From Liopterus haemorrhoidalis (lineage: Eukaryota; Arthropoda; Insecta; Coleoptera; Dytiscidae), in NCBI GenBank assembly GCA_963971575.1, contig OZ020617.1, positions 23,132,740-23,196,739 of the forward strand: a DNA stretch of 64,000 nucleotides. Reading direction: 5' to 3'. The notes under the pieces are model-generated. The model made no database searches, was not told where the DNA came from, and saw only the letters and a list, made by a program, of their open reading frames with translations. Both the position numbers and the translations under genes were made by a program. This document shows positions 21,322-31,249 of the stretch, in pieces. Numbering within the stretch: the first letter of the stretch is position 1; each line of letters begins with the position of its first letter.

Positions 21322-22863
21322 ATGAGTTATCATAACACAAATTGCTGTGTGTTTGGCTGCCACTCTAGAAAAGGAAGTAACAAAAACATTCACTTCCACT
21401 ATTTTCCAAATGAGAAACAATTTGTGAAAATAATAAATAAATTTGGTGTTGTGGAAGAGATAAATAGAAAAAAAGCATGGGAAAATGCTATAAATACGGG
21501 AAAAAGGGTGACAAAAAGTATGAGGGTGTGCTCAAAGCATTTCAAAGCTACAGATTACATCAATATGTCAGGTATAAAACGCATTTTATTTTACTAAACA
21601 TCAATATTTATTACTCTGTTTTGTAGGATTTTTGCAAAATACAAGTCCCCGCCTTAAAAATACTTCAGTTCCATCTTTAAATTTACCAAGGAAATCTTTT
21701 AATAAGAAGGAAAGTTTGTGTGACAAAAATCGTCAAGAAAGATTCGAAAGAAGAAAATTGTTAAGGGAAAAACATGGGAAATTTTTTGATGACCCAGTTT
21801 CATACGATACTCTTCATGATCATCAATTGATAAACAATTTATCGGAGGAGAATATATTATCGAGAGATCTTTCGGAAAACGAAAAACTAGCTGTAAGTGG
21901 GTTATTAGACCTAGTGAATTTACCTCCGCTGGATTTACAACATGACGATAAAAGTGTGCAAGTGACCAGTGGTGATTTTGTTTTGAGTTTTTCAAATACT
22001 ATAAAAGATGATTCATCTCTGAATTCTTTAAGTGGTATAATAACTTTAGAACTATTACATCAGTTAACAAATATGGTGAAAGAACACTTTCCCCAAAAAA
22101 GCATTTTGTCAATTACTGTTAAAGACAGAATTTTACTGGTTTTTATGAAATTAAAGCTGGCATTAACATTTAAAGTCCTATCTTTTTTTTTCAAAATTTC
22201 ACCATCGCTCTGCAGTAGCATATTTGCAGAATATGTGACACATTTATCAGATATTTTACAGTCGTGCATAAAATGGCCTTCTTTGGAAGAAATAAAGAAT
22301 AATATGCCAAAATGTTTCACGGATTTTTCAAACGTAAGGGTGATTGTAGATTGTACAGAAGTTCCGGTACAAAAACCAAAATGTTTATGTTGTCGGATAC
22401 GAACATACTCTCAGTACAAAGGAAAAAACACAATAAAAATTATGACAGGTGTAAGTCCAGGAGGACTATTAACATTTGTTTCAAAATGTTATGGTGGACG
22501 TACTTCTGATAAGGCCATATTTGAGCAGAGCAAAATAATAGAAAAGTTAGAACCACATATAGATGGTGTAATGGTCGATAAAGGATTTTTTATTGATAAG
22601 ATATGCGAGCAGTATTGTATATCTGTAATTCGACCTCCGTTTTTAAGAAAAAAAATCAACTAAGCCCAGCTGAAGCTAAAATAAACGTAAGAATTGCACG
22701 TGCTAGAGTTCACGTAGAGAGAAAGAACCAGCGTATTCGTGTGTTCGACATTTTAAATAACACTCTTCCATGGACACTTGTACGCTATATTGACGATATA
22801 ATTATTATTTGCTGTGCAATGGCAAATTTGCAATCTCCAATCATGAGTGATGATAAATTTTAA
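21322..22863 (+). pseudogene. THAP-domain DDE_Tnp_4 transposase, near-intact
   Basis: Exon 1 (21322-21571) opens with a THAP zinc finger: CCVFGCHS, then CSKHF, and VPSLNLP after the join. A 55-bp GT-AG intron (21572-21626) restores the GF join. Exon 2 carries the catalytic core: VIVDCTEVPVQKP (first Asp), GVSPGGLLTFVSKCYGGRTS, GVMVDKGF (second Asp), then after an A-run frameshift near 22650-22657, ARARVHVERKNQRIRVF (Glu). It ends at TAA about 22861, with AATAAA at 23052. One frameshift is the only defect I see. The enzyme would cut and join the element ends; THAP gives DNA binding. Confidence 0.88.
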
Positions 22864-23112
22864 TTATTTTTAGCACAGATTGGTTTACCATGGTACGGTA
22901 AAGGTACAATTATTCCACCTATTTGATGGCCATTGATCAATTTTAATCTATATTAATAAAATTGGAAGTTATACCTATTTACCTTTTTTTTTTGTACATA
23001 AGAAAATTTGTTTTCTTGTCTCTATGTATATGTATAGTAATTATATTTTTAAATAAAAGATTGTAAAAAATAAATGTTTATATTCATATTTTAATAACCT
23101 GTTTTATTCTAC

Positions 23113-24826
23113 CTAAAAAGCTGTTTTGTTTGTACAAATAGCATGTAGCATATTTTCAAAATATATATTTTTTAATTTAGTCAATAGCTTTATAGCAAAA
23201 TCCTTATCAGAATCAGTCCTGATATTTAAAAAAGTATTATCAAATGTTGAGAATATAATAAAATCGCATACTGGCAGGTTTAATATCGCCATCCCAAACT
23301 GGACCTGACCATAATATTGATGATTGGGATTTAATATTAATTTTTCATTACGAAATATAATATAATTAAGGTTTTTTATTAATTCCACAGCAGTTGTTTC
23401 TCTACCTGAAAATTTTTAAATAAATAAAATAAATAATATTTTAAAATTAACCTTCATATGGACATTTAATTTCCAATAATTTTGTTGGTATTCCATCTTG
23501 GCATACTATGCCACCCGCTGAATAACTCAACCAAGGATTAGAGGGGCAAATAAAAATACCAATTTCCTGTACTGTGCATCCTAATCTCTCTGCATAAGTA
23601 TTTCTGGCTAATTTTTCACTTTCTACCCCATGTAAAGTGAACCTATTTTGAAAGGATTTAGGCCAAAAATACTTTACGGATTTACTTTCCCAATCCCCTT
23701 TACTGTATGTATACAGCCCATAGCAACGAGAACCAGTTATTCTAAACTGGCGTTGCCGTAACCATTCCGTTTTATTTTCTTTAGTGTTTAGGCATATTTT
23801 AAGAACATCTATATTTGATATGTCGTTATAAGTTTAATCGCAGCACTGCCCTTTAAAATTTATTGATATATTTTTTATTTGTTGTAACAAATCAGTAGCA
23901 GAATTTTTTATAAAAAATTCAATCAATTCTGTTTCCTTTCGATTGATCTGTGGGGCTGGTAATATTGATGTTTGCCTTCCAATCCTATTTTAGAAAAAAA
24001 TAATAAAACAAAATTTCTAATGATAATCGATTGTGTTCGAGAGGTATTTACTAACTTATTAATATTTAACAAACTAGTATTTATTAAACAAATTAAATAA
24101 AAAACAAACACTAAATTATGAAAATCCTTCTCGAACATAATTAAATACCCGTGTAATTTTAATGCAGAATTAGGACATGTAGTCTCAAATTTTGTACGCA
24201 GCGTTTCCAATACATTTTCACTGATCCTGCTTTTGTTTTTAATAAATTTTTTTAGGCAAGGAGTTTCTAACAGAGGTTGCGGTTCATACTGTTGTAAGAC
24301 AGGTTTTTTTAAAGTAGACCACAGGCATTTTAAATCTGTGCTGGTTAATGTTTCCATACACAATATATTGTTTCTGGAACAAAAAGAAAAACCAACAGAA
24401 ACCACACAAAAAAAAAAAGAAAAATCAAATATTCCAATAAAATCAATCAATGCCCTGATCTTGGCTTCTTTCATTTTGGTTTGTTAACCACCTGGTACAA
24501 AATAATAGGACAGCTGAAATGTGTTTGCATGTAGTTCCTGCTTTACAGGTGCAGGACATATTTAAAACTTCAACATCATTGCTAAATGTTAATTTCCCAG
24601 TGACTTCGTGAGGTGGTGATCTCAAACTGCTTGTTTGTAAACATAACCCACATATGTCGACATGCTCATCATTTTTGTCCAAAATTCCGCACAACATAAG
24701 ATGTCCGGCGTTTAACAACTCTTCTCCTTCAACTACACACCTAGAAGAAGGTGTTGCACTTAAAAAATTAAAATAATTTAATAAGGATAGCTGTTTATTA
24801 TCCATTGCAAATCGATGATTTAACAT
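23113..24826 (-). pseudogene. SWIM-zinc-finger YqaJ-like nuclease gene of ISL2EU
   Basis: Start MLNHRFAMDNKQL at 24826. SWIM finger NMSCTCKAGTTCKHISAVLL (CxC...CxH). After a probable intron, TSTDLKCLWS and QPLLETPCLKKF (to about 24150). After another, acceptor AAAATAG at about 23985, then RKETELIEFF. Next FRITGSRCYGLYTY, NTYAERLGC, NPWLSYSAGGIV and KLLEIKCPYE, an intron (donor GTTAAT), then GRETTAVELI and NHQYYGQVQFGM to the stop, with a poly(A) signal at 23102-23107. One in-frame TAA sits at about 23836. The usual SPDG acidic motif reads SAGG, so nuclease activity is doubtful. Exon edges are my estimate. Confidence 0.8.
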
Positions 24827-24925
24827 GTAAACAAATATGGATAACTTTCACATTACTCGTTTCAATCAGCTGTTCACAGCGCTCGTAGCACCGCCATCGG
24901 GCATTGTTGTATCCAATACCTTTTA

Positions 24926-25170
24926 CAGTATGATTTCACACTTATGAAATATAATTTTACATTAACGAAAACTGATTTCACACTTATGAAATATGATATC
25001 ACATTAACGAAGAACGATTTCTCACAAATGAAATATAATTTCACATTAACGAAAACTGATTTCACACAAATGAAATATAATTTCATATTAACGAAAACTG
25101 ATTTCACACAAATGAAAACTGAATTCACATATACGAAAATTAATTTATCTGGTGTGAAATTAATTTCAAC
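24926..25170. repeat. Left terminal 42-bp repeat array
   Basis: About five units alternating TTTCACACTTATGAAATAT and TTACATTAACGAAAACTGA. Because 42 is a multiple of three, both strands stay open and give spurious repetitive peptides; I do not regard them as genes. Confidence 0.9.
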
Positions 25171-25250
25171 AAATGAATCAGATGCAGAGGTTTTTTTATT
25201 CCTTGTAATATTAAATATACTTTTTAAATATATTAAATTTCAATAAGGTC

Positions 25251-26264
25251 TTATTTACGCAATGATGCAGCATAATATCGTTCAACATGGTTTGCATATC
25301 CAAAAAGATGTTGTTGTGAAATCTCTTGAATTGCCATATTAGCAATTTCTTCCAAAATACGCATTCGAAATTCTGAAATGGTTGGTGCTTGATTGTTAAC
25401 ACGTGTATAGTTCAATATGTCATGCATTCTGTCCTGAATATGTCCTTTTACTGATGATTTAAAGAAACTCCACATCAATTCAATTGTATTAAGTAGGTAA
25501 GAGTACGGAGCAAGACGCACTATTTCTGTCTTCTCCTGGTCTAAGCGTTATCAATAATAAATGTTGGACGCTGAATTCCTTCATCATTAAATGTTCCTAT
25601 TAACTGACGCAGCCACGCTTTGCAGTCTTTCGCTCTGTAAGAACCACGTCGGTGCACAAACGCCAAAACGCGTTCGGAACTTACTGCACCAATGTAATGA
25701 AGGTTGTTACTTGTCGGTATGACTATTCTTGCTCTATGACCAATTTTTGACCTACCTTCCTTTCTGCGGCACTATAGGTTGAAATTAGTTTCGTCAATCC
25801 AAATTAATGTTCAACCATTCGCTGTTTTGCTAAATTTGGTCAACATAATATCTTCGTTGGAATTCATATTTCCAATATGTGGCCTAAGAGCTTTGACCGA
25901 AAATAATTTACCATCCATTTTTTTTTTTTTATATTTCATAATTTCCATCAAATCTGGGTTTGATAGTGTTATGGCAAACACGAACTTGGAATTCGTTATT
26001 AACAAGGTCACATATATTTTTTAATGTTAACGTGCACTTCAACCCATCTTACCAATGCATCTTCAATTATTGGCGTTTTTTTGTAGACGCATTACCACCT
26101 TTGTTTTTTGTGAAGAACTTGCCATTTTTTATCCATTCATAGGCTCGACGTATATTCATACCTGATGCATTTGCTGTTTCTTTCCAATATTTGTCTTCTT
26201 CACAAGCTTTAATAATCCTAGCTCTGTCATTTGACGAAATTTTATTATATTTACCACGAGGCAT
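25251..26264 (-). pseudogene. IS630/Tc1-like DDE transposase, decayed
   Basis: Start MPRGKYNKISSNDRARIIKA at 26264, with a helix-turn-helix region (YWKETANASGMNIRRAYEWI). Middle: MDGKLFSVKALRPHIGNM. Core: TLIWIDETNFNL (first Asp), a TAG for Tyr, CRRKEGRSKIGHRARIVIP, YIGAVSSERVLAFVHRRG, DCKAWLRQLIGTFNDEGIQR, FIIDNA (second Asp), a frameshift/deletion, then IVRLAPYSYLLNTIELMWSF (Glu) to the end at 25251. The Asp-Asp-Glu order is that of the IS630/Tc1/mariner superfamily. Several frameshifts and a stop make it inactive; the family inside the superfamily is not determined. Confidence 0.8.
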
Positions 26265-26344
26265 TTTATTAACTGTTATTCAAGTTAGGCCTAGGAGTAA
26301 TTATTATTATTAGTGTTTTGTTTTTATTGACGGAAGCTTACTAT

Positions 26345-26550
26345 GCAAAATCAGTTTTCATTTGTGTGAAATCAGTTTTCTTAAATGTGAAATTATATTT
26401 CATTTGTGTGAAGTCAGTTTTCTTTAATGAGAAATTATATTTCATAAGTGTGAATTCAGTTTTTGTTAATGTGAAATTATAATTCATAAGTGTTAAATCA
26501 GTTTTCGTTAATGTGAAATTATACTTCATAAGTGTGAAATCATACTGTAA
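26345..26550. repeat. Right terminal 42-bp repeat array
   Basis: Inverted counterpart of 24926-25170, with TTTCGTTAATGTGAAATTAT and CATAAGTGTGAAATCA units. Confidence 0.9.
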
Positions 26551-26556
26551 AAGGTA

Positions 26557-27250
26557 TAGTTCTCTCGTCGGAGGAAAATTTCACTAGTTAATAACAGGAG
26601 TATTTTTCACTGTATAATATTAACAACCAGTTCGCATTTTGAAAAATGTATAAACAAATAACAATCGGTTAATTTGAACCGACTCCAGCCCAGCATTGCT
26701 TATATACATATACAAAACAGGCATTATGTGTACATGGTGTAGAAGGGGTGATAGTGGCCAGTTAGATACGAAGCGCACACAGTGCTAGGAGCGCTTCCAA
26801 CGGTAATCGGCTGCTACTGTTCATTGCTACGCTATTAAAAATAAATAAAATTATTACTTCACATCTGCGTATAATCAAAACTGCTAAACAAATACATGGA
26901 TAACGAGGGATTATTCTACTATTATTATTTCGTATGGCAATGTCTAGGTTTTAAAGATTTTCAAGACTAGCGTCCTCTGACATGGACTTACGATTACTTT
27001 CTACAGTAGCCGAGACCACCGGTTTTACGTGCCCTGTGAAGCAGGCCCCATATTTCCGAAAATTACAGAGATACAGGCACTCATTGTAAAGAATCTGAGC
27101 GTATGGTTTCAACAGCCAAATTCATAATTTTTTTCAAATCTCTTTGTCTATGCTAGGTTTATCTCATGATTCTACGCTAAGTAACAAATACTTATTTACC
27201 AATCAGAGCAAGGGTATAACTTATACTGCCCTTTATCTGAAGTGCCGTTG
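26557..27250. other. Unassigned stretch
   Basis: No coding remnant is recognised. It contains moderately GC-rich patches (26690-26820, 26990-27060) that look like decayed coding or UTR sequence of unknown origin. Confidence 0.3.
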
Positions 27251-27254
27251 GCCG

Positions 27255-27393
27255 GATAAGATATTCTGGTGTTTATTCCGATGTTTATCCTATCCGAGCT
27301 TTATGCGAGCATTGTAAAAGCGAGTTTTTTACTTTATACCGGGAATAGCGTTGTATAAAGCTCATACAACGATTGTAAAAGCGGCCCTTAGTG
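27255..27393. repeat. Miniature-element terminus (CGCTTTTACAA family)
   Basis: It ends ATTGTAAAAGCGGCCCTTAG, with a second ATTGTAAAAGCGAG 70 bp earlier. The same two words, inverted, lie 15615-15700 and 20485-20570 in segment T. A matching left end was not found here. Confidence 0.5.
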
Positions 27394-28250
27394 ATCTATT
27401 TTTGCCGCCATCTTGAATCTGCCGCGGGTGGAAATAGGTGTTGCGGGTAAAATTAATTATTTTACCCGAAGAGCTGTTGGAGTACCTGAGGAAAGCGATA
27501 CTAAGTGGTGTTACTCGTGAACTGAAAACGCGATGGTGACAACGACAATAGGAGTAGTTAGGGCAATGACACTCTTCACCTTGAGGAGATGTTCTCAAGA
27601 ACAACACTAGGGGTTAGTTGGCTCTGGGAAGATCTAGGTATCGAATGGGCCCACAGTAAAGGTCTTGAAAGATGTCTAAACCCAAATATTCTCCATTTGA
27701 TGCCCTGACGGCGGCGTAAACTGCGAACATCAGCTCAGAGTAAACACACACAGAGTAAATGAAGATAAACAATATTAAATGTGGAATAGTTCAGTACTAT
27801 AGCAAAATTGTTACACATAGGCGATTCAGTAATTAGGTGCCAACAAAAAGTGTAAAATGTGCACACACCATTATATAAATTGTCTAGAGTTTCCCAAATA
27901 ATTTACATGTTATGTCTTACGTGAATAATAAGAACATAAAATGGTAGTTAGTGGTCGAGTGCGGCTTGGGTATCCCTCAGGACACTAGGGTTGCTGGATG
28001 CAACGTTTATTCCATAGTGGTCTGCGGGGAGAAGAACGATCTGTCTTCTACCCTGGAATGAGCGCTGATAGCCTTAGATGCAGCACTACACTTGCTACAA
28101 AACGCGAAATGTTCCGTGGAGCAGAATGTGTCAGTTTTACTAATCAGTAGTGAAAAACACGACCTTGGGTACGGTACAATACTTATACAGCACTAGTAGC
28201 CCACAATGCTGAGCGGATGTCAGCAGATTACACTTTACAGTCGTTTTGCC
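27394..28250. other. Unassigned stretch, locally GC-richer
   Basis: Contains GCCGCCATCTTGAATCTGCC at about 27404 and a GC-richer patch at 27960-28130. It has short frames only, and I cannot assign it. Confidence 0.3.
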
Positions 28251-28818
28251 TTATGCCGGCTCCACACATTGGCCGAGTCGACGCGAAACTGCACGAATCC
28301 GAGCGTGTGGAGGCTTTGTTCGCCTCGGTTCGTCTTGTTTCGCTATGATGCGCCATCGCTCCGTATTATGTCGGTTTTTTATCAAAGGATTTAATACAGT
28401 ATACAGTAGAACTCTTGGCAGAAACACGTTTCGCGCTGTAATTGAACAGTTCGTTTTTTATTCCAGTTATTAATTTGAATAAGTACAATAAGTACAATGG
28501 CGGACGATACGGTCTTGAAATTTTTGGGCTGTTACCAAGCCGAGTCTGTTACATGGGATCCAAACAACAGCGACCATAAAGATAGGAAGTAAGTGAATGA
28601 TGCATGGGTCCGCATCAGTCAAGTATATTAATAATTATAACATGTAAGAGCGCACAAAGCTATTGCAGCTCAAAATTCTTCGTCTCCTATTGTGCTATAC
28701 GTCTGAACAATGACTGGGCGTATCGCGAGTCTTGGCAAGCATATGGACGATGCACTCATTTCGCCATCGTTCGCTGAGCGCTTCGTCGCCGCCGCTTCGA
28801 GCGTGTGGAACTAGCATT
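28251..28818 (+). mobile_element. Miniature Harbinger-like element retaining a MADF start
   Basis: The ends read ATGCCGGCTCCACAC at the left and GTGTGGAACTAGCAT at the right, forming an imperfect inverted pair. It is GC-rich near both ends (CGAGTCGACGCGAAAC; GCTTCGTCGCCGCCGCTTCG) and AT-rich inside. It encloses a short MADF-type coding start. PIF/Harbinger elements often carry a Myb/MADF second gene. No clear target duplication. Confidence 0.45.
28497..28636 (+). pseudogene. MADF-domain N-terminal remnant
   Basis: From ATG 28497: MADDTVLKFLGCYQAESV then TWDPNNSDHKDRK, an in-frame TAA (inside GTAAGT), then VNDAWVRISQ before a stop. The W-D-P...Y/HKDRK...AW..I spacing is that of a MADF DNA-binding domain (Trp-Asp-Pro and Ala-Trp positions), here about the first 45 residues. 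The remainder of the domain is absent, consistent with internal deletion of a larger element. Alternatively GTAAGT is a used splice donor, but the homology continues straight through it, favouring a nonsense change. Confidence 0.5.
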
Positions 28819-28959
28819 CAGAACTAGAAGTCAGAATATGCAAGTCCCTGAGGGTAACCGACCGGTCATAACCGCAAAAGAAAATTGATAAAACTGCATA
28901 TACTGGCCAGTGCCAGTGTAAGAACTAATTTCTATGTATATAAATTCAGTAAAATGTAT

Positions 28960-29345
28960 TTTACTAAATTCAGAACGCTAAACGTGCGCTTTAATTTTTT
29001 GTCTAAATTTATACCCAAGTAGTTGACATTTTCAACTCATTCAGTTTCTTCGTTGTTGCTTTTTATTTCTGAAACGGATTGCGAGAATCTTTTGTGACCA
29101 AAATTATTTTGCTTTTAATGGTATTAAGTTTAGTTTTCAATTTATTAAAATATTTTTCTATGTCGTGTGTGGCTCCTCTTAACCTGTTCGCTATCGTATC
29201 GAGTGTGCAGGAACTAGTTTATATGGCAGAGTCGTCCGCAAAAAGAACAATATCTGATTTTTTTAAATTTAGAAATATCGTTTATAAATAAGCTGTAAAG
29301 AATTGCGCCTAATATGGAGCCTTTATGTACTCCTACGTTGATCAT
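28960..29345 (-). pseudogene. Jockey-type LINE reverse transcriptase fragment
   Basis: On the minus strand, with shifts: GVHKGSILGAILYSLFINDI (the GVPQGSVLGP box, altered), SKFKK, then DIVLFADDSA (catalytic Asp pair kept), LDTIANRLRGATHDIEKYFN and LNTIKSKIILV, followed near 29000 by a YLGI-like word. This is the palm and start of the thumb of a Jockey-clade RT. Two or more frameshifts and stops are present and neither end of the element is visible. The right boundary meets the inverted-repeat element beginning at 29562. Confidence 0.7.
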
Positions 29346-29819
29346 TTTAAATCTTCAATATCGGATATACACTGAGAATTAAACGATGTAAATACAAATT
29401 AATTAATTTAGTTACGTACTTTAGGAATTTGTATTTTATTAATTTAAATATCAGATTGTTTTGATTTAAAAAAATACTTTGTCTGGTACCAATTATTAAG
29501 TTATTGATAATATTTTTGCAACAATTTTTTTCCACAATTAAAAATGTAGTTAAAAAAATCTTGCAAAATCCAAGTTTTCGACCTCGGCAACCCTCCGGAA
29601 CACTTTTGAATATTTCAAAAACTGCTAAATTTTCGCACTTTTTTCGGTTTATTCTCATTTTGAACATAAAGGAGCACGTTTTCGACAAACATCATTCTAA
29701 GCATTTTTAAACTAGATTAAATTTGCTACAATTTGAGATCAGAATGGGCTTGATAGCTCTAATAGTTTTCGAGATACAGCTTTTCAAATTTTGAAAAAAT
29801 CTCCAAACTTGAAAATTTT

Positions 29820-30320
29820 ATGCTAATTTTTATGTCCAGTCAAAATCGAAACGACCTGCGCTACAAGCTCTTCACAAAGGCTGCAGTCAAGAGCAGTTGC
29901 AACCTGGCTAGACTTCCTCTCACGCAAGATGCTGCAAAGCTACATTCGTTTCGCACATACTACCAGGTGCAGCAGTGGCTGGGCTACAAAAAGAATCCGC
30001 TGGAATGGGGATGGGTTGCTACAGCCCGAGGCCTTTATCCAAAGATGATGCTCAGAGAAATAGCCGCCTCAAACCTGCTGAACATGATTTTCTGAAGTTG
30101 CAAGAAGGGATGCAGGAATGCTTGCAGCTGCAGAAAAGCAGGTTTGAAATGTTCCGTTGTCTGCGGGACCTGCAATGGCCAGTCCTGCGAAAACCTACCG
30201 GAAATGAAGATAGACATCGACGACAACACTCTCGACTTGGACGATCTCGACGACGACGAGTTGGATAGGCTGCTCGACGATATTGATATTGAAGATGTCG
30301 TGGAACAACATCAGGTATAG
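29820..30320 (+). pseudogene. C-terminal part of a TE-associated Cys-rich (CXC-like) protein
   Basis: The frame reads FTKAAVKSSCNLARLPLTQD, AAKLHSFRTYYQVQQWLGYK, NPLEWGWVATARGLYP, LLNMIF, then a TGA (30093-30095) where the family usually has Cys, and continues in the same frame SCKKGCRNACSCRKAGLKCS, VVCGTCNGQSCEN, and an acidic tail of Asp/Glu/Leu to TAG at 30318-30320. I recall this architecture (LPPT..A...H..R.Y.QVQ.WLG...P..WGW, then a CXC-like cluster) from many repeated arthropod proteins of unclear transposon type. The N-terminal half is missing, and the start given is only the frame opening. Confidence 0.65.
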
Positions 30321-30622
30321 TTACACTCGTATTGTTGTTGAAAGTTACCATTATTTATAATAATTAATATTTACCCATATGTTATAGATACAATTACTTC
30401 TATTTATTAATGCTTACCAACTTTCATGTACGTTGTACTTATATTAGGACTTCATGACAAGGTTTTACCTTGGGATATTGAATATATAATTTTTCATTTC
30501 TGGCGATTGAGGACGATGAAGAAAACGGTGAACAGTGACTTCCCTCCACCCATTACACCCTTCCCCCTCCGCCCCCACCTCCTTCAAAATGTTAAATTGA
30601 ATAAATGTTTACTTCACTGACT
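30321..30622. other. Non-coding part of the inverted-repeat element
   Basis: AT-rich, with a C-rich patch (CCTCCACCCATTACACCCTT) at about 30544. Nothing else is recognised. Confidence 0.4.
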
Positions 30623-30674
30623 CATCCCAGCAAACATTTTTATACGGGCCAGTACTGGTAAAGCACATACTCCC

Positions 30675-30930
30675 CGGCATTGAAAGTAATGGGCCAGTGC
30701 TGGCATTTCGTACTGGACCAGTACCCCGGTGTCCCGTGGCAATTAGCTGGCCCATTGATGTATCAGTTGCTGGCCCAGCAACGGTAAAGTGCATTGAAAG
30801 TAATGGGCCAGTGCTGGCATTTCGCACTAGGCCAGTGCTGGCATTTTGCACTGGGCCAGTACTCCGGTGTCCCCGTAGCCGTTAGCTGGCCCATTGATGT
30901 ATCAGTTGCTGGCCCAGCAACGGTAAAGTG
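30675..30930. repeat. Tandem duplication of a GGGCCAGTGCTGGCA block
   Basis: Two units of roughly 130-155 bp, each with GAAAGTAATGGGCCAGTGCT, GGCATTTCG, a CCGGTGTCCC word and GCTGGCCCATTGATGTATCA. The second unit has an extra internal GGCCAGTGCTGGCATTT copy. Confidence 0.85.
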
Positions 30931-31071
30931 CAAAATAATCGCATTAGTTACAATATTTATTTCTGACGGACCAGTGCTTATATTATACCCACTCTCTAGT
31001 GTTTCAAATGTAACATATGTGTACTTACCCAGTATTAAAATAAATTAATGGTTAGGTGCAAAATAAATACT

Positions 31072-31249
31072 CTTTTGGCCATTTTCACCATCGTTGAATA
31101 AATTTATTTAACAAATAAAGTTGACAATATCGCATCGGTTTTAAACTATTAATGAAGAAATTAACATTGCTGTCAATAGAATGATACGATATTGTTAACT
31201 TAAGTTGTTAAATAATTTTATTCAACGATGGTAAAACTGGCCGATTGTA
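31072..31249. repeat. Small foldback repeat
   Basis: Left arm TTTTCACCATCGTTGAATAA, TTTATTTAACAA and GACAATATCGCATC; right arm the reverse complement (GATACGATATTGTTAAC, ATTCAACGATGGTAAAA). The arms are about 65 bp with a 40-bp centre. Probably a tiny MITE within the nested element. Confidence 0.75.

Larger units (their letters stand above)
21106..24917. mobile_element. ISL2EU-type DNA transposon (THAP-DDE plus YqaJ)
   Basis: The element runs from TGTAACAACTATTG (21108) to CAATGCCCG-complementary sequence ending GTTGTATCCA (24915), with imperfect inverted ends and AT on both sides. It has two convergent genes: a THAP plus DDE_Tnp_4 transposase (+) and a SWIM plus YqaJ-type nuclease (-). That pairing and the AT target site are what is known for the ISL2EU superfamily. 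Both genes are lightly damaged. A deleted relative lies at 60877-62891. Confidence 0.85.
24917..26556 (-). mobile_element. IS630/Tc1-like transposon with repeat-array inverted ends
   Basis: Left end TA-CCTTTTACAGTATGATTTC (24917) and right end CTGTAAAAGG-TA (to 26556) are inverted copies. Both arms consist of about 42-bp direct units (ATTTCACACTTATGAAAT and CATTAACGAAAACTG themes): 24926-25135 left, 26345-26545 right. A TA flanks each end. The interior carries a degenerate minus-strand DDE transposase. The element abuts the right edge of ISL2EU. Confidence 0.8.

Noticed and set aside
8030..30095. Possible UGA recoding, since TGA interrupts LINE ORF2, LINE ORF1 and the Cys-rich gene
   Set aside because: Other stops (TAA, TAG) and frameshifts occur in the same kinds of genes. 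TGA arises easily by transition in decaying elements. No selenocysteine-type structure was sought or seen.
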